NCBI RefSeq assembly: GCF_003591655.1
Contig: NZ_QVRA01000001.1
Span: 124,001-188,000 of the forward strand
Reading direction: 5' to 3'
DNA: 64,000 nucleotides
From: Sphingobium terrigena
Lineage (GTDB): Bacteria; Pseudomonadota; Alphaproteobacteria; Sphingomonadales; Sphingomonadaceae
The notes under the pieces were generated by a model. The model was not told the DNA's origin. It ran no database searches and was given only the letters and a program-made list of their open reading frames with translations. Position 1 is the first letter of the stretch, and every line of letters starts with the position of its first letter. A program made the position numbers and the translations under genes. Positions 1 through 7,224 of this stretch are shown piece by piece.

Positions 1-81
1 GTCGGCCGCGTTCAGCGTTTCGTCCACCGTGCCGCGCATATCATAGTCGCGCAGCAGGGTCGGGTCGAAACGGTGAGTCAC
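1..81 (-). CDS. Phosphomannomutase/phosphoglucomutase, N-terminal fragment
   Basis: Only the first 27 codons lie in the window; the gene continues past the left edge. Read from a GTG at 81-79, the protein starts VTHRFDPTLLRDYDMRG, which resembles the N-terminus of bacterial bifunctional phosphomannomutases/phosphoglucomutases (AlgC/ManB type), where a short 'FDPTLLREYDIRG' stretch precedes the catalytic domain. Such enzymes interconvert hexose 1- and 6-phosphates for surface polysaccharide precursors. The GTG overlaps the TGA of the upstream J-domain gene (GTGA), which suggests translational coupling in a leftward operon mipZ-J protein-mutase. The identification rests on 27 residues only. Confidence 0.6.
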   Translation of the reverse strand, partial: MTHRFDPTLLRDYDMRGTVDETLNAAD

Positions 82-503
82 CTCTCCGCCTGATGGCGCA
101 GCAGCAGGTCGCGGGCGGCGTTGATCTGGGCCGCCAGCGCCTCCGTCCCGCCCTTGTCGGGATGGACCGAGGCAATCAGGCGGCGGTGGGCGGCGCGAAT
201 CATGTCCGCGTCAGCATCAGGCGCTACGCCCAGCAGGACGCGGGCCTGCGCAATATCCTGCGGTGGCAGGGGTTTGGGCGCGGCGGTCTTGCCTTTGCCG
301 CGCAGCTTGCCTTGTCCTACGAAGAACATGGCCGCGCCGATCAGCAGCGGCGCGCCGATCACCGGCTTGCCCTTGGCCGCCAGCACCGCGCCCACCAGCG
401 CCACGCCCAGCGCCATTCCGTCTTTCGCGCTCATGCGTTGCAGCCTTCCTGTCCAGATCAGCCAGCCTGCAAGGCCCGCCAGCAGCAGCGCGAGCCAGCC
501 CAT
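78..503 (-). CDS. Membrane-anchored J-domain protein
   Basis: A 141-residue protein with a hydrophobic N-terminus (about residues 2-16) and a second hydrophobic stretch (about 31-63), then a C-terminal J domain (about 88-137) with the HPD tripeptide at 114-116 in 'SVHPDKGG'. J domains stimulate the ATPase of DnaK-type Hsp70s. The arrangement, with membrane segments first and the J domain last, resembles the TIM14/DjlA-like small J proteins common in Alphaproteobacteria. The domain looks short at its start. Its ATG overlaps the TGA of mipZ, and its own stop overlaps the GTG of the mutase gene, so it sits in the middle of a tightly coupled operon. The client is unknown. Confidence 0.85.
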   Translation of the reverse strand: MGWLALLLAGLAGWLIWTGRLQRMSAKDGMALGVALVGAVLAAKGKPVIGAPLLIGAAMFFVGQGKLRGKGKTAAPKPLPPQDIAQARVLLGVAPDADADMIRAAHRRLIASVHPDKGGTEALAAQINAARDLLLRHQAER

Positions 504-1309
504 CAGGCCGCGCCGATCAAGTCCATGGAGCCAACGCCGCTGCGTTCGGGGAGAGCAAGGCCCGCCACCATTTCGCGCAATTCCTGCCGCGCGGCGATGT
601 GGCTGACGCCCAGTTCGCCCAGATGCCCCTTGTCCAGCAGGGTCAGGCCCGACGGGAAAAGTTCGCGGAAGATCACGCGCTCCGACAGGCCCGGAATGAC
701 GCGGAAACCGACGCGGCGGGACAATTCCATCAGCGCGTCGCCGACCCGCTTCTTGTTGCGGGCGTCCTGATGCTGGACGCGGTTGCGCAGCACGACCCAG
801 TCGATCGAGACGCCATCGGCCTTGGCCCTGGTCTTGCGCGCTTCAAAGATAAGTTCGGAATAGAAGGACAGGCGCTTGACCTTGAAACTTTCGGCATCGA
901 CCTGCCCGATCAGGTCGAAATCGACGAAACTGTCGTTCATCGGCGTGACCAGCGTGTTGGCGCGCGCGGCCATATGGCGGGCGAACAGATCATCGCGGCC
1001 GGGCGTATCGACGATCAGGAAATCCGTGTCCTGCGACACGGCAGCGACTTCGGATTCGAGCGCGTCGATAGTGTCGCCCTTCAACACCGCAAAAGCCGGC
1101 GCGACCAGTTCAATGCCGCGGCGGCGCGCGGTTTCGGCGCGATTTTCCAGATAGCGGGTGACGGTGCGCTGGCGCGGATCAAGGTCGATCATGCTGACGC
1201 GATGGCCCAGCGCCGTCAGCGCGATCGCGGTGTGGACAGCAGTGGTCGATTTGCCGGTTCCGCCCTTTTCATTGGCGAACACGATGAGATGCGGCTGCGA
1301 ATTGGCCAT
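503..1309 (-). CDS. mipZ: Division-plane positioning ATPase MipZ
   Basis: A 268-residue ParA-superfamily ATPase with a deviant Walker A motif KGGTGKST at residues 15-22 and a switch region 'IDLDPRQRT' close to the 'IDLDLRQRT' hallmark of Caulobacter MipZ. MipZ binds ParB at the origin-proximal centromere, forms a gradient from the pole, and inhibits FtsZ assembly so that the division ring forms at mid-cell. Length and motifs fit MipZ better than ParA; the true parA lies at about 42 kb next to parB. It is the first gene of a leftward operon with the J-domain gene and shares an ATGA overlap with it. Its position about 3 kb from oriC and 40 kb from parAB/parS is notable. Confidence 0.9.
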   Translation of the reverse strand: MANSQPHLIVFANEKGGTGKSTTAVHTAIALTALGHRVSMIDLDPRQRTVTRYLENRAETARRRGIELVAPAFAVLKGDTIDALESEVAAVSQDTDFLIVDTPGRDDLFARHMAARANTLVTPMNDSFVDFDLIGQVDAESFKVKRLSFYSELIFEARKTRAKADGVSIDWVVLRNRVQHQDARNKKRVGDALMELSRRVGFRVIPGLSERVIFRELFPSGLTLLDKGHLGELGVSHIAARQELREMVAGLALPERSGVGSMDLIGAA

Positions 1310-1347
1310 TGGACCCCTGATAACCCCGTTGATTGTCGCAATGATTC

Positions 1348-1376
1348 TTGACCGTCCAGCGACTGCGCGCCTAGCA
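1348..1376 (+). promoter_or_regulatory. Candidate panC promoter
   Basis: TTGACC at 1348-1353 is followed after 17 bases by CTAGCA at 1371-1376, in the divergent gap between mipZ and panC. The -35 fits the alphaproteobacterial housekeeping consensus (TTGAC). The -10 is only a partial match to the GCTANAWC-type element. This is a reading by eye. Confidence 0.35.
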
Positions 1377-1419
1377 GGACGTCCCTGTCACCCCTGCCCT
1401 TATCGGAGCCGTTCCTCCC

Positions 1420-2265
1420 GTGCAAACCCTGTCTGACCTGCCCGCGCTGCGCGCCGCCATCGCTGCGCTGAAAAGCGACGAAAAGCCGCTGGTTCTGGTG
1501 CCGACCATGGGCGCTTTGCATGACGGGCATATGGCATTGGTCGAGGAAGCGCGGCGGCACGGGCGGCATGTCGTCGTGTCGATCTTCGTCAATCCCAAAC
1601 AGTTCGGGCCGAACGAGGATCTGGCCGCCTATCCACGGCGCGAGGCCAAGGACGCGCAGATGCTTAGCGCCGCCGGGGTCGAGATTTTGTGGATGCCCAC
1701 GGTCGAGGTCATGTATCCGGCAGGCTTTGCCACCAACATCAGCGTGAGCGGGGTCAGCGACGGGCTGGACGGGGCAGCGCGACCGGGCCATTTCGATGGC
1801 GTCGCGACGGTGGTGACCAAATTGTTCAACCAGGTGCGGCCCGATGTCGCGATCTTCGGCGAGAAGGATTATCAGCAGCTCGCCGTCATTCGGTGCATGG
1901 TGGCCGACCTCGACATGGGCATAGAGATTGTCGGTATGCCGACCCAGCGGGCCGAGGATGGGTTGGCCCTGTCATCGCGCAATGCTTATCTCAGCGACGA
2001 TGAGCGCAAGGCGGCGCTGGCTTTGCCGCGGGCGCTGGGCGAGGCCAAGCGGCAGATGGAGAAGGGCGGCGCGGTCGAGGAGGCACTGGCCAAGGCGGTC
2101 GCGATGCTGAGCGCCCAGGGCTTTGACCCGGTCGACTATGTGACTTTGTGCGATGCGGTCACGCTGGAGCCGATGCATGTGCTGGACCGCCCGGCCCGGC
2201 TGCTGGGGGCAGCGAAGCTGGGCAAGACGCGGCTGATCGACAATATCGCCGTCAATCCGGCCTGA
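1420..2265 (+). CDS. panC: Pantothenate synthetase
   Basis: A 281-residue enzyme that joins pantoate and beta-alanine with ATP to give pantothenate, the precursor of coenzyme A. The nucleotide-binding HIGH-type motif is visible in 'PTMGALHDGH' (residues 28-37). Other family blocks are 'FVNPKQFGPNEDLAAYPR', 'GEKDYQQL' and 'LSSRNAYL', the last being the KMSKS-equivalent region. The start is a GTG at 1420 giving MQTLSDLPALR; length is normal for the family. It stands alone between divergent mipZ and a small convergent gene, with no panB or panD in view. The coaE gene for the last step of coenzyme A synthesis lies at 6.6 kb but in a different operon. Confidence 0.96.
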   Translation: MQTLSDLPALRAAIAALKSDEKPLVLVPTMGALHDGHMALVEEARRHGRHVVVSIFVNPKQFGPNEDLAAYPRREAKDAQMLSAAGVEILWMPTVEVMYPAGFATNISVSGVSDGLDGAARPGHFDGVATVVTKLFNQVRPDVAIFGEKDYQQLAVIRCMVADLDMGIEIVGMPTQRAEDGLALSSRNAYLSDDERKAALALPRALGEAKRQMEKGGAVEEALAKAVAMLSAQGFDPVDYVTLCDAVTLEPMHVLDRPARLLGAAKLGKTRLIDNIAVNPA

Positions 2266-2271
2266 TCTGCG

Positions 2272-2400
2272 TCAGAACAGCTGTTTGGCAAGGATGGCGG
2301 CCGCTACCAACAGGCCGATGATAGCCCAGCCTTCCCAGCTACGCGGACCCCATCCCCAACCAAGACGCTTGCGACCAAACCAGAGGCGGGGATGATTCAT
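2272..2400 (-). CDS. Small tryptophan-rich membrane protein (42 aa)
   Basis: A 42-codon reading frame from ATG at 2400 to TGA at 2272. It begins MNHPRLWFGRKRLGWGW and contains five tryptophans in the first 25 residues, then a single hydrophobic helix (about residues 25-38) and a short tail KQLF. The pattern 'LWF-x-x-KR-x-GWGW-x-P-x-x-W-x-GW' is one I associate with small conserved proteins in many Gram-negative bacteria, with no assigned function. Coding is supported by the in-frame stop placed right after the convergent panC and by the composition of a cytoplasmic basic/aromatic head plus one membrane anchor. Too short for routine gene calls; no function is proposed. Confidence 0.65.
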   Translation of the reverse strand: MNHPRLWFGRKRLGWGWGPRSWEGWAIIGLLVAAAILAKQLF

Positions 2401-2575
2401 CGGACGACTCCATCCTGATGCTTAACTTCGCACTTTTCCCGGTAAATCGGACATTTTATTGCGCGGGTCTGATCCTATCGGAAAGCGACAGCGGGATTAT
2501 AGCAGCGCGGCAGGGTGTAGGATAGACACCCTTCCACCACCCTGCGGGCGGTCCCCCTCCCCGTGCCGGGGAGGA
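2401..2575. repeat. Intergenic hairpins upstream of hemJ end
   Basis: The gap between the small tryptophan-rich gene and the end of hemJ holds two dyads. GCAGGGTG (2510-2517) pairs with CACCCTGC (2538-2545). CCTCCCC (2556-2562) pairs with GGGGAGG (2568-2574), just after the hemJ stop. The second hairpin lies where a hemJ terminator would be, but I see no clear T-tract on the minus strand. 'cctcccc...ggggagg' hairpins recur elsewhere in this window (25.3 kb), so this may be a dispersed repeat. Confidence 0.5.
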
Positions 2576-3016
2576 TCAGAAGGGCTTGACGATCACTGCG
2601 ATGACGATGACTGCGGCGGCCACGCCGGGGACTTCGTTGAACAGGCGCAACTGACGGTCGGTCAGGGTCCGCTGTCCCCTGGCCAGTTTCTTCCTATAGC
2701 CTGCAATCCAGCCATGATAGGCTGACAGGCCCAGCACGAAGAGCAGCTTCAAGTGGAACCAGCCAGAACTCCACGCGCCAAGCTCCACCATCAGCATCAG
2801 GCCGAAAATCCAGGTCAGCACCAGCGAGGGGTTGAGGATGATCTTGAGCAGCCGCTTTTCCCGCTCGATCCATTTGCGGTCCTCGTCCGATCCGGGCGCG
2901 CTTTCCTGATGATAGGCGAAGAAGCGCGGCATCATGAACAGGCCCGCCATCAGGAAGATGACGAAGATGACATGGGCAGCCTTTACCCACAGATAAGCGG
3001 CACCAAGATAGGCCAT
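2576..3016 (-). CDS. hemJ: Protoporphyrinogen IX oxidase HemJ
   Basis: A 146-residue integral membrane protein with about four hydrophobic helices (roughly residues 6-29, 58-80, 87-104 and 128-144), matching the HemJ/UPF0093 family in size and order. HemJ oxidises protoporphyrinogen IX to protoporphyrin IX, the penultimate step of heme synthesis, in bacteria that lack HemG or HemY. Candidate conserved residues are the histidine in the first helix (H15) and the lysine in 'WFHLKLLF' (K90). The ATG overlaps the TGA of hemE by one base step (ATGA), so it is translationally coupled to the uroporphyrinogen decarboxylase gene. This places two heme enzymes in one operon that begins at the replication origin. 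Confidence 0.9.
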   Translation of the reverse strand: MAYLGAAYLWVKAAHVIFVIFLMAGLFMMPRFFAYHQESAPGSDEDRKWIEREKRLLKIILNPSLVLTWIFGLMLMVELGAWSSGWFHLKLLFVLGLSAYHGWIAGYRKKLARGQRTLTDRQLRLFNEVPGVAAAVIVIAVIVKPF

Positions 3017-4071
3017 CAGACATGCTTTCCATTGCGGACACAGGCGATCAGCGCCTCGACATGCGCGATCGGCGTGTCGGGGAGGATGCCATGGCCCAGA
3101 TTCATGATGTGTGGACGGTCAGCAAAGGCGGCGCGGATATTGTCCACCGCCTGTTCGACCGCCTGCCCGCCCGCGATCAGTGCCAGCGGATCGAGATTGC
3201 CCTGAACCGGCAAGCCCTGGGGCAGGACGCGGTTGGCCCAGTGGGGATCGACCGTTTCATCGACGCCGATCGCATCGACCCCGGTGCCAGCGGCATAATC
3301 GGCCAGTTTCGCGCCCGCACCCTTGGGGAAGCCGATGATCGGGATAGTGGGATGCAGTGCCTTCAACTTGCGCACGATCGCGGCATTGGGCTGGATCACC
3401 CAACGGTCGAACTGGAGCGGGGCGAGGCTGCCGGCCCAGCTGTCGAATAGCTGCACCGCCTCGACGCCAGCCTCGATCTGGCCAGACAAATAGGTGACGG
3501 TCGCATCGACAATGGTGTCGATCAGCGCGCCGAAGCGGGCGGGATCACCATAGGCGAGGCGACGGGCCGCGCCCTGATCCTTGCTGCCCTGCCCAGCCAC
3601 CATATAGGTGGAGATCGTCCAGGGGCTGCCTGCAAAGCCAAGGAAGGTGACCGAGGGGTCGAGCGCTGCCTTGACCTGCCTGACCGTTTCATAGACCGCC
3701 TCAAAGCGGCTAAAATCGGGTTTAAGGGTGCCAAGATCCGTTTCAGCAAGGATGGGAGCAAGGCGCGGGCCTTCGCCCGCCTCGAACCACAGATCCTGTC
3801 CCATGGCGTAGGGGACGATCAATATGTCGGAAAAGAGGATGGCGCCATCAAAGCCGAACCGGCGCAAGGGCTGGAGCGTGACCTCCGCAGCGGCCTCGCT
3901 GTCATAGACAAGTTCGAGGAAGCCGCCCTTGTCCGCCCGCAATGCGCGATATTCGGGCAGATAGCGCCCGGCCTGGCGCATGAGCCACATCGGTGGCACG
4001 GATGGGACATCGCCCTGGAGGACGCCAAGCAGAGGCTTGGTAGCAAGGACCGTCGGCGCGTCGAGGCTCAT
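3016..4071 (-). CDS. hemE: Uroporphyrinogen decarboxylase
   Basis: A 351-residue enzyme that removes four carboxyl groups from uroporphyrinogen III to make coproporphyrinogen III in heme synthesis. The substrate-binding signature 'MRQAGRYLPEYR' lies at residues 31-42, followed by 'FDGAILFSDI' with the catalytic aspartate region and 'NLGHGILPDTP' near the C-terminus. Length is typical. It starts at ATG 4071, only ten bases from a perfect CtrA full site (4082-4096), and is followed by hemJ with an ATGA overlap. In Caulobacter and Rickettsia hemE also flanks the chromosomal origin, and the Caulobacter hemE promoter lies within it. Repression by CtrA is therefore a reasonable inference here. Confidence 0.97.
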   Translation of the reverse strand: MSLDAPTVLATKPLLGVLQGDVPSVPPMWLMRQAGRYLPEYRALRADKGGFLELVYDSEAAAEVTLQPLRRFGFDGAILFSDILIVPYAMGQDLWFEAGEGPRLAPILAETDLGTLKPDFSRFEAVYETVRQVKAALDPSVTFLGFAGSPWTISTYMVAGQGSKDQGAARRLAYGDPARFGALIDTIVDATVTYLSGQIEAGVEAVQLFDSWAGSLAPLQFDRWVIQPNAAIVRKLKALHPTIPIIGFPKGAGAKLADYAAGTGVDAIGVDETVDPHWANRVLPQGLPVQGNLDPLALIAGGQAVEQAVDNIRAAFADRPHIMNLGHGILPDTPIAHVEALIACVRNGKHV

Positions 4072-4081
4072 CTATTCTCTC

Positions 4082-4096
4082 TTAATATAGATTTAA
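4082..4096. promoter_or_regulatory. CtrA full binding site (TTAA-N7-TTAA)
   Basis: TTAA at 4082-4085, seven bases, then TTAA at 4093-4096: an exact match to the Caulobacter CtrA recognition sequence TTAA-N7-TTAA. It lies ten bases upstream of the hemE start codon and at the edge of the DnaA-box region. In Caulobacter, CtrA binds several such sites in the origin, blocks replication initiation in swarmer cells and represses the hemE promoter. Only one full site is visible here, against five in Caulobacter. Confidence 0.7.
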
Positions 4097-4216
4097 GTAG
4101 GATGATGGAGATAGTAGGGACGTTGGCAGCGGGGTTTATGCGCTGTGCCCGGATTTGCCAACAACTTGACTCCCTCGGCTTACGCTTTGCCGCCTGAGTC
4201 AGTCACTCTATCCCCG

Positions 4217-4237
4217 TTATCCACAGGCTGTGGATGA
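4217..4237. promoter_or_regulatory. Paired inverted DnaA boxes
   Basis: A perfect box TTATCCACA on the + strand (4217-4225) is followed after three bases by an inverted box on the - strand (4229-4237, reads TCATCCACA, one mismatch). The close head-to-head pair suggests cooperative DnaA binding at the origin. Confidence 0.75.
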
Positions 4238-4259
4238 AAAATCGGGTCTGTTGGGGGGC

Positions 4260-4268
4260 TGTGGGTAA
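4260..4268 (-). promoter_or_regulatory. Degenerate DnaA box
   Basis: TGTGGGTAA on the + strand, i.e. TTACCCACA on the - strand, is one mismatch from the consensus TTATCCACA. It lies between the perfect boxes of the putative origin. Confidence 0.55.
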
Positions 4269-4328
4269 GATTTGCGGTGTCGTGGACGGAGCAAAAGCGG
4301 GGATTTTGTCCCCAACTCCTCCCTTGCT

Positions 4329-4337
4329 TTATCCACA
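4329..4337 (+). promoter_or_regulatory. DnaA box next to ppsR
   Basis: A perfect TTATCCACA, 24 bases before the ppsR start codon. Its position argues against the upstream GTG start for ppsR, which would make the box coding, and suggests that DnaA occupancy could affect ppsR transcription. Confidence 0.75.
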
Positions 4338-4360
4338 GCCTGCCCACACAGATATGGGCC

Positions 4361-5188
4361 ATGTCGCGCATCCACCTGCACCTCCTGTCGGACTCCACCG
4401 GTGAAACGCTGGAGAATATCGCCAAGGCCGCGATCGGCCTGTTCGAGAATGTCGAGGCGATCCGCCATTTCTGGCCGATGGTGCGGTCCGAAGTCCATCT
4501 CGACCGGATCATGCAGGAAATCGCCGCCAATCCGGGGCTGGTGCTGTTCACCCTGACCAACCATGTCTTGCGGCGGCGGCTGGAAACGCGCTGCCGGGCG
4601 CTGGGCCTGCCCCATGTCGCCGCGCTCGACAGCGTGGCCGACGCGCTGTCCAACATATTGGGGCAGGAAACGCGGACCCGGCCGGGGCGCAAACATATTC
4701 TCGACGAAGCCTATTTCGCCCGGATCGAGGCGATCCAGTTCACCATCGCCCATGATGATGGGGTGGGCCATGAAAATTGGGAGGAGGCGGACATCGTGCT
4801 GGCGGGCGTGTCGCGCGCGTCCAAGACGCCGACCTCCATCTACCTCGCCAATCGCGGCTACAAGACCGCCAATATCCCGCTGGTGCCGGAATCGCCGCCG
4901 CCCAAAAGCCTCTATAGCCTGAAACATCCCATGATCGTCGGCCTGACCGTCAGCCCCGATCGCCTGATCCAGATCCGCCGCAACCGGCTGCTCTCGCTCA
5001 ATCAGGCGCCGGAGACGGCCTACGTGGATAATGAGAAGGTGCAGGAGGAGCTGGCTTTCGCCCGGCGGATGTTTGCAGATAATGGCTGGCCGGTGATCGA
5101 CATGACCCGCCGGTCGATCGAGGAAGCGGCCGCGGCGATCATCAACCTGTTCAACGACCATGTTCTGGGTGAAGGGGCGGCATCATGA
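4361..5188 (+). CDS. ppsR: Pyruvate,phosphate dikinase / PEP synthase regulatory protein (DUF299)
   Basis: A 275-residue bifunctional serine/threonine kinase-phosphorylase of the PDRP/PSRP family. It inactivates and reactivates pyruvate-phosphate dikinase or PEP synthase with ADP and phosphate. The N-terminal 'HLLSDSTGET' and the P-loop-like 'GVSRASKTPTS' (about residues 149-159) are the family signatures. I chose ATG 4361 because the homologous sequence begins there (MSRIHLHLLSDSTG); an upstream in-frame start at 4277 would run through a perfect DnaA box. It is the first gene right of the origin and is coupled to maf by an ATGA overlap. In many Alphaproteobacteria this gene is the origin-flanking partner of hemE. 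Confidence 0.93.
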   Translation: MSRIHLHLLSDSTGETLENIAKAAIGLFENVEAIRHFWPMVRSEVHLDRIMQEIAANPGLVLFTLTNHVLRRRLETRCRALGLPHVAALDSVADALSNILGQETRTRPGRKHILDEAYFARIEAIQFTIAHDDGVGHENWEEADIVLAGVSRASKTPTSIYLANRGYKTANIPLVPESPPPKSLYSLKHPMIVGLTVSPDRLIQIRRNRLLSLNQAPETAYVDNEKVQEELAFARRMFADNGWPVIDMTRRSIEEAAAAIINLFNDHVLGEGAAS

Positions 5189-5778
5189 TCGTGCTGGCAT
5201 CGCAAAGCGCCAGTCGCCGGGCGCTGCTGGAGGCGGCGCAGGTGCCGTTCGAGGCGCTCTCGCCCGGCGTGGACGAGGAAGCGGCGAAGGATGCCTTGCG
5301 CGCCGACGGGCTGGACGCGCGGGCGCTGGCCGATGCGCTGGCGGAGTTGAAGGCGCTCAAGGTTTCGCGCCGGGTGCCGGGCGGGCTGGTGCTGGGATGC
5401 GACCAGACGCTGAGCCTGGATGATGGCAGCATGATCGACAAGGCGGTCGACCGGGCCGATGCGGCGCGGATACTGCGGTTGCTGTCGGGGCGGGTGCATC
5501 ATCTGCACAGCGCGGCGGTGATCGTGCTGAATGGCGAGCCGATCTGGCGGCATGTCGAGCGGGTGCGGATGACGGTGCGGCCCCTGAGCGATGGCTTTAT
5601 TGACACCTATCTGAACGGCGACTGGGACGAATGCCGCTGGTGCGTGGGCTGCTACCGGATCGAAGGGCCGGGCGCGCAATTGTTCAGCAAGGTGGAGGGC
5701 AGCCAGTTTGCGATTCAGGGCTTGCCGCTGCTGCCGCTGCTTGACTTTCTGCGCGTGCGCGGCGTTTTGGCGGCATGA
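5185..5778 (+). CDS. maf: Maf family nucleoside triphosphate pyrophosphatase
   Basis: A 197-residue Maf/HAM1-like protein that hydrolyses non-canonical or excess nucleoside triphosphates to monophosphates. The N-terminal 'LASQSASRRALL' (residues 4-15) is the Maf signature, with the SxSxxR phosphate-binding element. 'GCDQTLSL' matches the conserved acidic stretch (usually 'AADT' or 'GADQ') and 'CVGCYRIEGPGAQLF' the C-terminal block. Its ATG overlaps the stop of ppsR and its stop overlaps the ATG of aroE, making ppsR-maf-aroE one coupled unit. The divergent 'CDQ' variant groups it with the shorter proteins that lie next to aroE in Alphaproteobacteria, so substrate preference may differ from E. 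coli YhdE. Confidence 0.88.
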   Translation: MIVLASQSASRRALLEAAQVPFEALSPGVDEEAAKDALRADGLDARALADALAELKALKVSRRVPGGLVLGCDQTLSLDDGSMIDKAVDRADAARILRLLSGRVHHLHSAAVIVLNGEPIWRHVERVRMTVRPLSDGFIDTYLNGDWDECRWCVGCYRIEGPGAQLFSKVEGSQFAIQGLPLLPLLDFLRVRGVLAA

Positions 5779-6599
5779 CCGACACGCTCCCCTATGCCGA
5801 AGTGATTGGCGATCCGATCGCCCACAGCAAATCGCCGCTCATTCATAATTTCTGGCTGAAAGCGCTGGATATCGAGGCGGAATATCGCAAGACCCATGTG
5901 ACAGCCGAGGGGCTGGCCAGCTATTTTCTGCAACGGCGCGCCGATCCCGACTGGCTGGGCTGCAATGTCACCATCCCGCACAAGATTGCGGTGATGGAGT
6001 ATACCGACGATCCGGGCGGGGTGCGCACGCGGATCGGGGCGATGAACACGATCGCCAGCGAAACCGGCGGGCCGCTGATCGGCACCAATACCGATGCGGG
6101 TGGCTTCCTCCAGCCCTTGCTGCGCGACAAATGGAAGGGGCAACGGGCCGTCCTGATTGGTGCTGGCGGCGCGGCGCGGGCGATCCTGTTCGCATTGTCG
6201 AGCCTGGGCGTGCCGGACATCACGATCATGGCGCGCGATGTCGCCAAGGGGCAGGCGCTGCTCGACCGGGCGGGGGTGAAGGGACGGATCATCAGCCTGA
6301 CCGATCCGCTGCCGGCCTGCGACCTGCTGGTCAACAGCACGTCGCTGGGCATGGTGGGTCAGCCGGTGCTGGACCTTGACGTTGCCCCCCTGCCCGCCAG
6401 CGCGACCGTCTATGACATTGTCTATGCGCCGCTGGAGACCGATTTGCTGAAAGCGGCGCGGGCGCGGGGTCTCAAGACGCTCGACGGTCTGGAAATGCTG
6501 ATCGGGCAGGCGGCACTGGCGTTCGATATTTTCTTCGATGCGCAGGCGCCGCGTGAGCTGGACGCCGATTTGCGCGCGCTGCTGCTGGCGGCGGACTGA
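5775..6599 (+). CDS. aroE: Shikimate dehydrogenase
   Basis: A 274-residue NADP-dependent enzyme that reduces 3-dehydroshikimate to shikimate in aromatic amino acid synthesis. The shikimate-binding N-terminal domain shows 'GDPIAHSKSPLIHN' (about residues 12-25) and 'NVTIPHK' with the catalytic lysine (about 64-70). The NADP-binding Rossmann motif 'GAGGAARAI' follows at about 126-134, and 'NSTSLGM' at the usual place. Length is normal. It overlaps maf by four bases and is followed after 11 bases by coaE, continuing the ppsR-maf-aroE-coaE-dnaQ order that is conserved in Alphaproteobacteria. Confidence 0.96.
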   Translation: MTDTLPYAEVIGDPIAHSKSPLIHNFWLKALDIEAEYRKTHVTAEGLASYFLQRRADPDWLGCNVTIPHKIAVMEYTDDPGGVRTRIGAMNTIASETGGPLIGTNTDAGGFLQPLLRDKWKGQRAVLIGAGGAARAILFALSSLGVPDITIMARDVAKGQALLDRAGVKGRIISLTDPLPACDLLVNSTSLGMVGQPVLDLDVAPLPASATVYDIVYAPLETDLLKAARARGLKTLDGLEMLIGQAALAFDIFFDAQAPRELDADLRALLLAAD

Positions 6600-6610
6600 C
6601 GGGCGATCCC

Positions 6611-7204
6611 ATGAAGATTTACGGCCTGACCGGATCGATCGGCATGGGCAAGTCGGCGGTGGCGGCGATGTTCCGGCGCGAGGGCGTGCCTTTGTTCGAT
6701 GCCGATGCGGAAGTGCATCGGTTGCAGGGACCGGGCGGCGCGCTGATCCCGGCGATCGAGGCGCGTTTTCCCGGCACGACCGGACCCAGGGGGGTGGACC
6801 GGGCGAAGCTGGGCGCGGCGGTCTTTGGCCATCCCCATGAGCTGCGGGCGCTCGAAGCCATCGTTCATCCGGCGGTGCAGGCGGCGCGGCGCGCTTTCCT
6901 GCGGCGGCACCGGTCGCGGCGTTTCGTGATTCTCGATATTCCGCTGCTGTTCGAGACGCATGGGCAAAAGCGGCTGGCAGGCGTGATCGTCGTCACCGCG
7001 CCGGCGTGGAAACAGCGCAAGCGGGTGTTGGCGCGACCGGGAATGACCCCTGCCAAATTTCGCCGGATCGTCCATCTCCAGACCCCGGACGCGGAAAAAA
7101 GGCGGCGGGCCGATCATATCATCCACACCGGCACCACCTTTACCCAGACCCGCGCGCAGGTGCGGCGTCTCGTCGCTTGCCTTGGCGCAAAGATGGGTCG
7201 ATAA
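6611..7204 (+). CDS. coaE: Dephospho-CoA kinase
   Basis: A 197-residue P-loop kinase that phosphorylates dephospho-CoA at the 3'-hydroxyl of the ribose, the last step of coenzyme A synthesis. The Walker A motif 'GSIGMGKSAV' is at residues 7-16, 'LFDADAEVHRL' carries the conserved substrate-binding aspartates, and 'DIPLLFET' is the typical core motif. It has the normal three-domain length. It sits 11 bases after aroE and 20 bases before the dnaQ start. Confidence 0.95.
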   Translation: MKIYGLTGSIGMGKSAVAAMFRREGVPLFDADAEVHRLQGPGGALIPAIEARFPGTTGPRGVDRAKLGAAVFGHPHELRALEAIVHPAVQAARRAFLRRHRSRRFVILDIPLLFETHGQKRLAGVIVVTAPAWKQRKRVLARPGMTPAKFRRIVHLQTPDAEKRRRADHIIHTGTTFTQTRAQVRRLVACLGAKMGR

Positions 7205-7224
7205 GGGTTTGCCCAAGAGTCGAT

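Larger units (their letters stand above)
4072..4360. other. Probable chromosomal replication origin (oriC)
   Basis: A 289-base non-coding gap between divergent hemE and ppsR. It contains perfect DnaA boxes TTATCCACA at 4217-4225 and 4329-4337, a one-mismatch box on the minus strand at 4229-4237 (TCATCCACA) and another at 4260-4268 (TTACCCACA). There is an AT-rich end next to hemE with a CtrA full site at 4082-4096, and two GANTC methylation sites (4168-4172, 4196-4200) of the CcrM type. Flanking genes point away on both sides. The hemE side matches the origin location known in Caulobacter and Rickettsia. The family-level placement is established; the exact limits and unwinding site are inferred. 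Confidence 0.85.
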
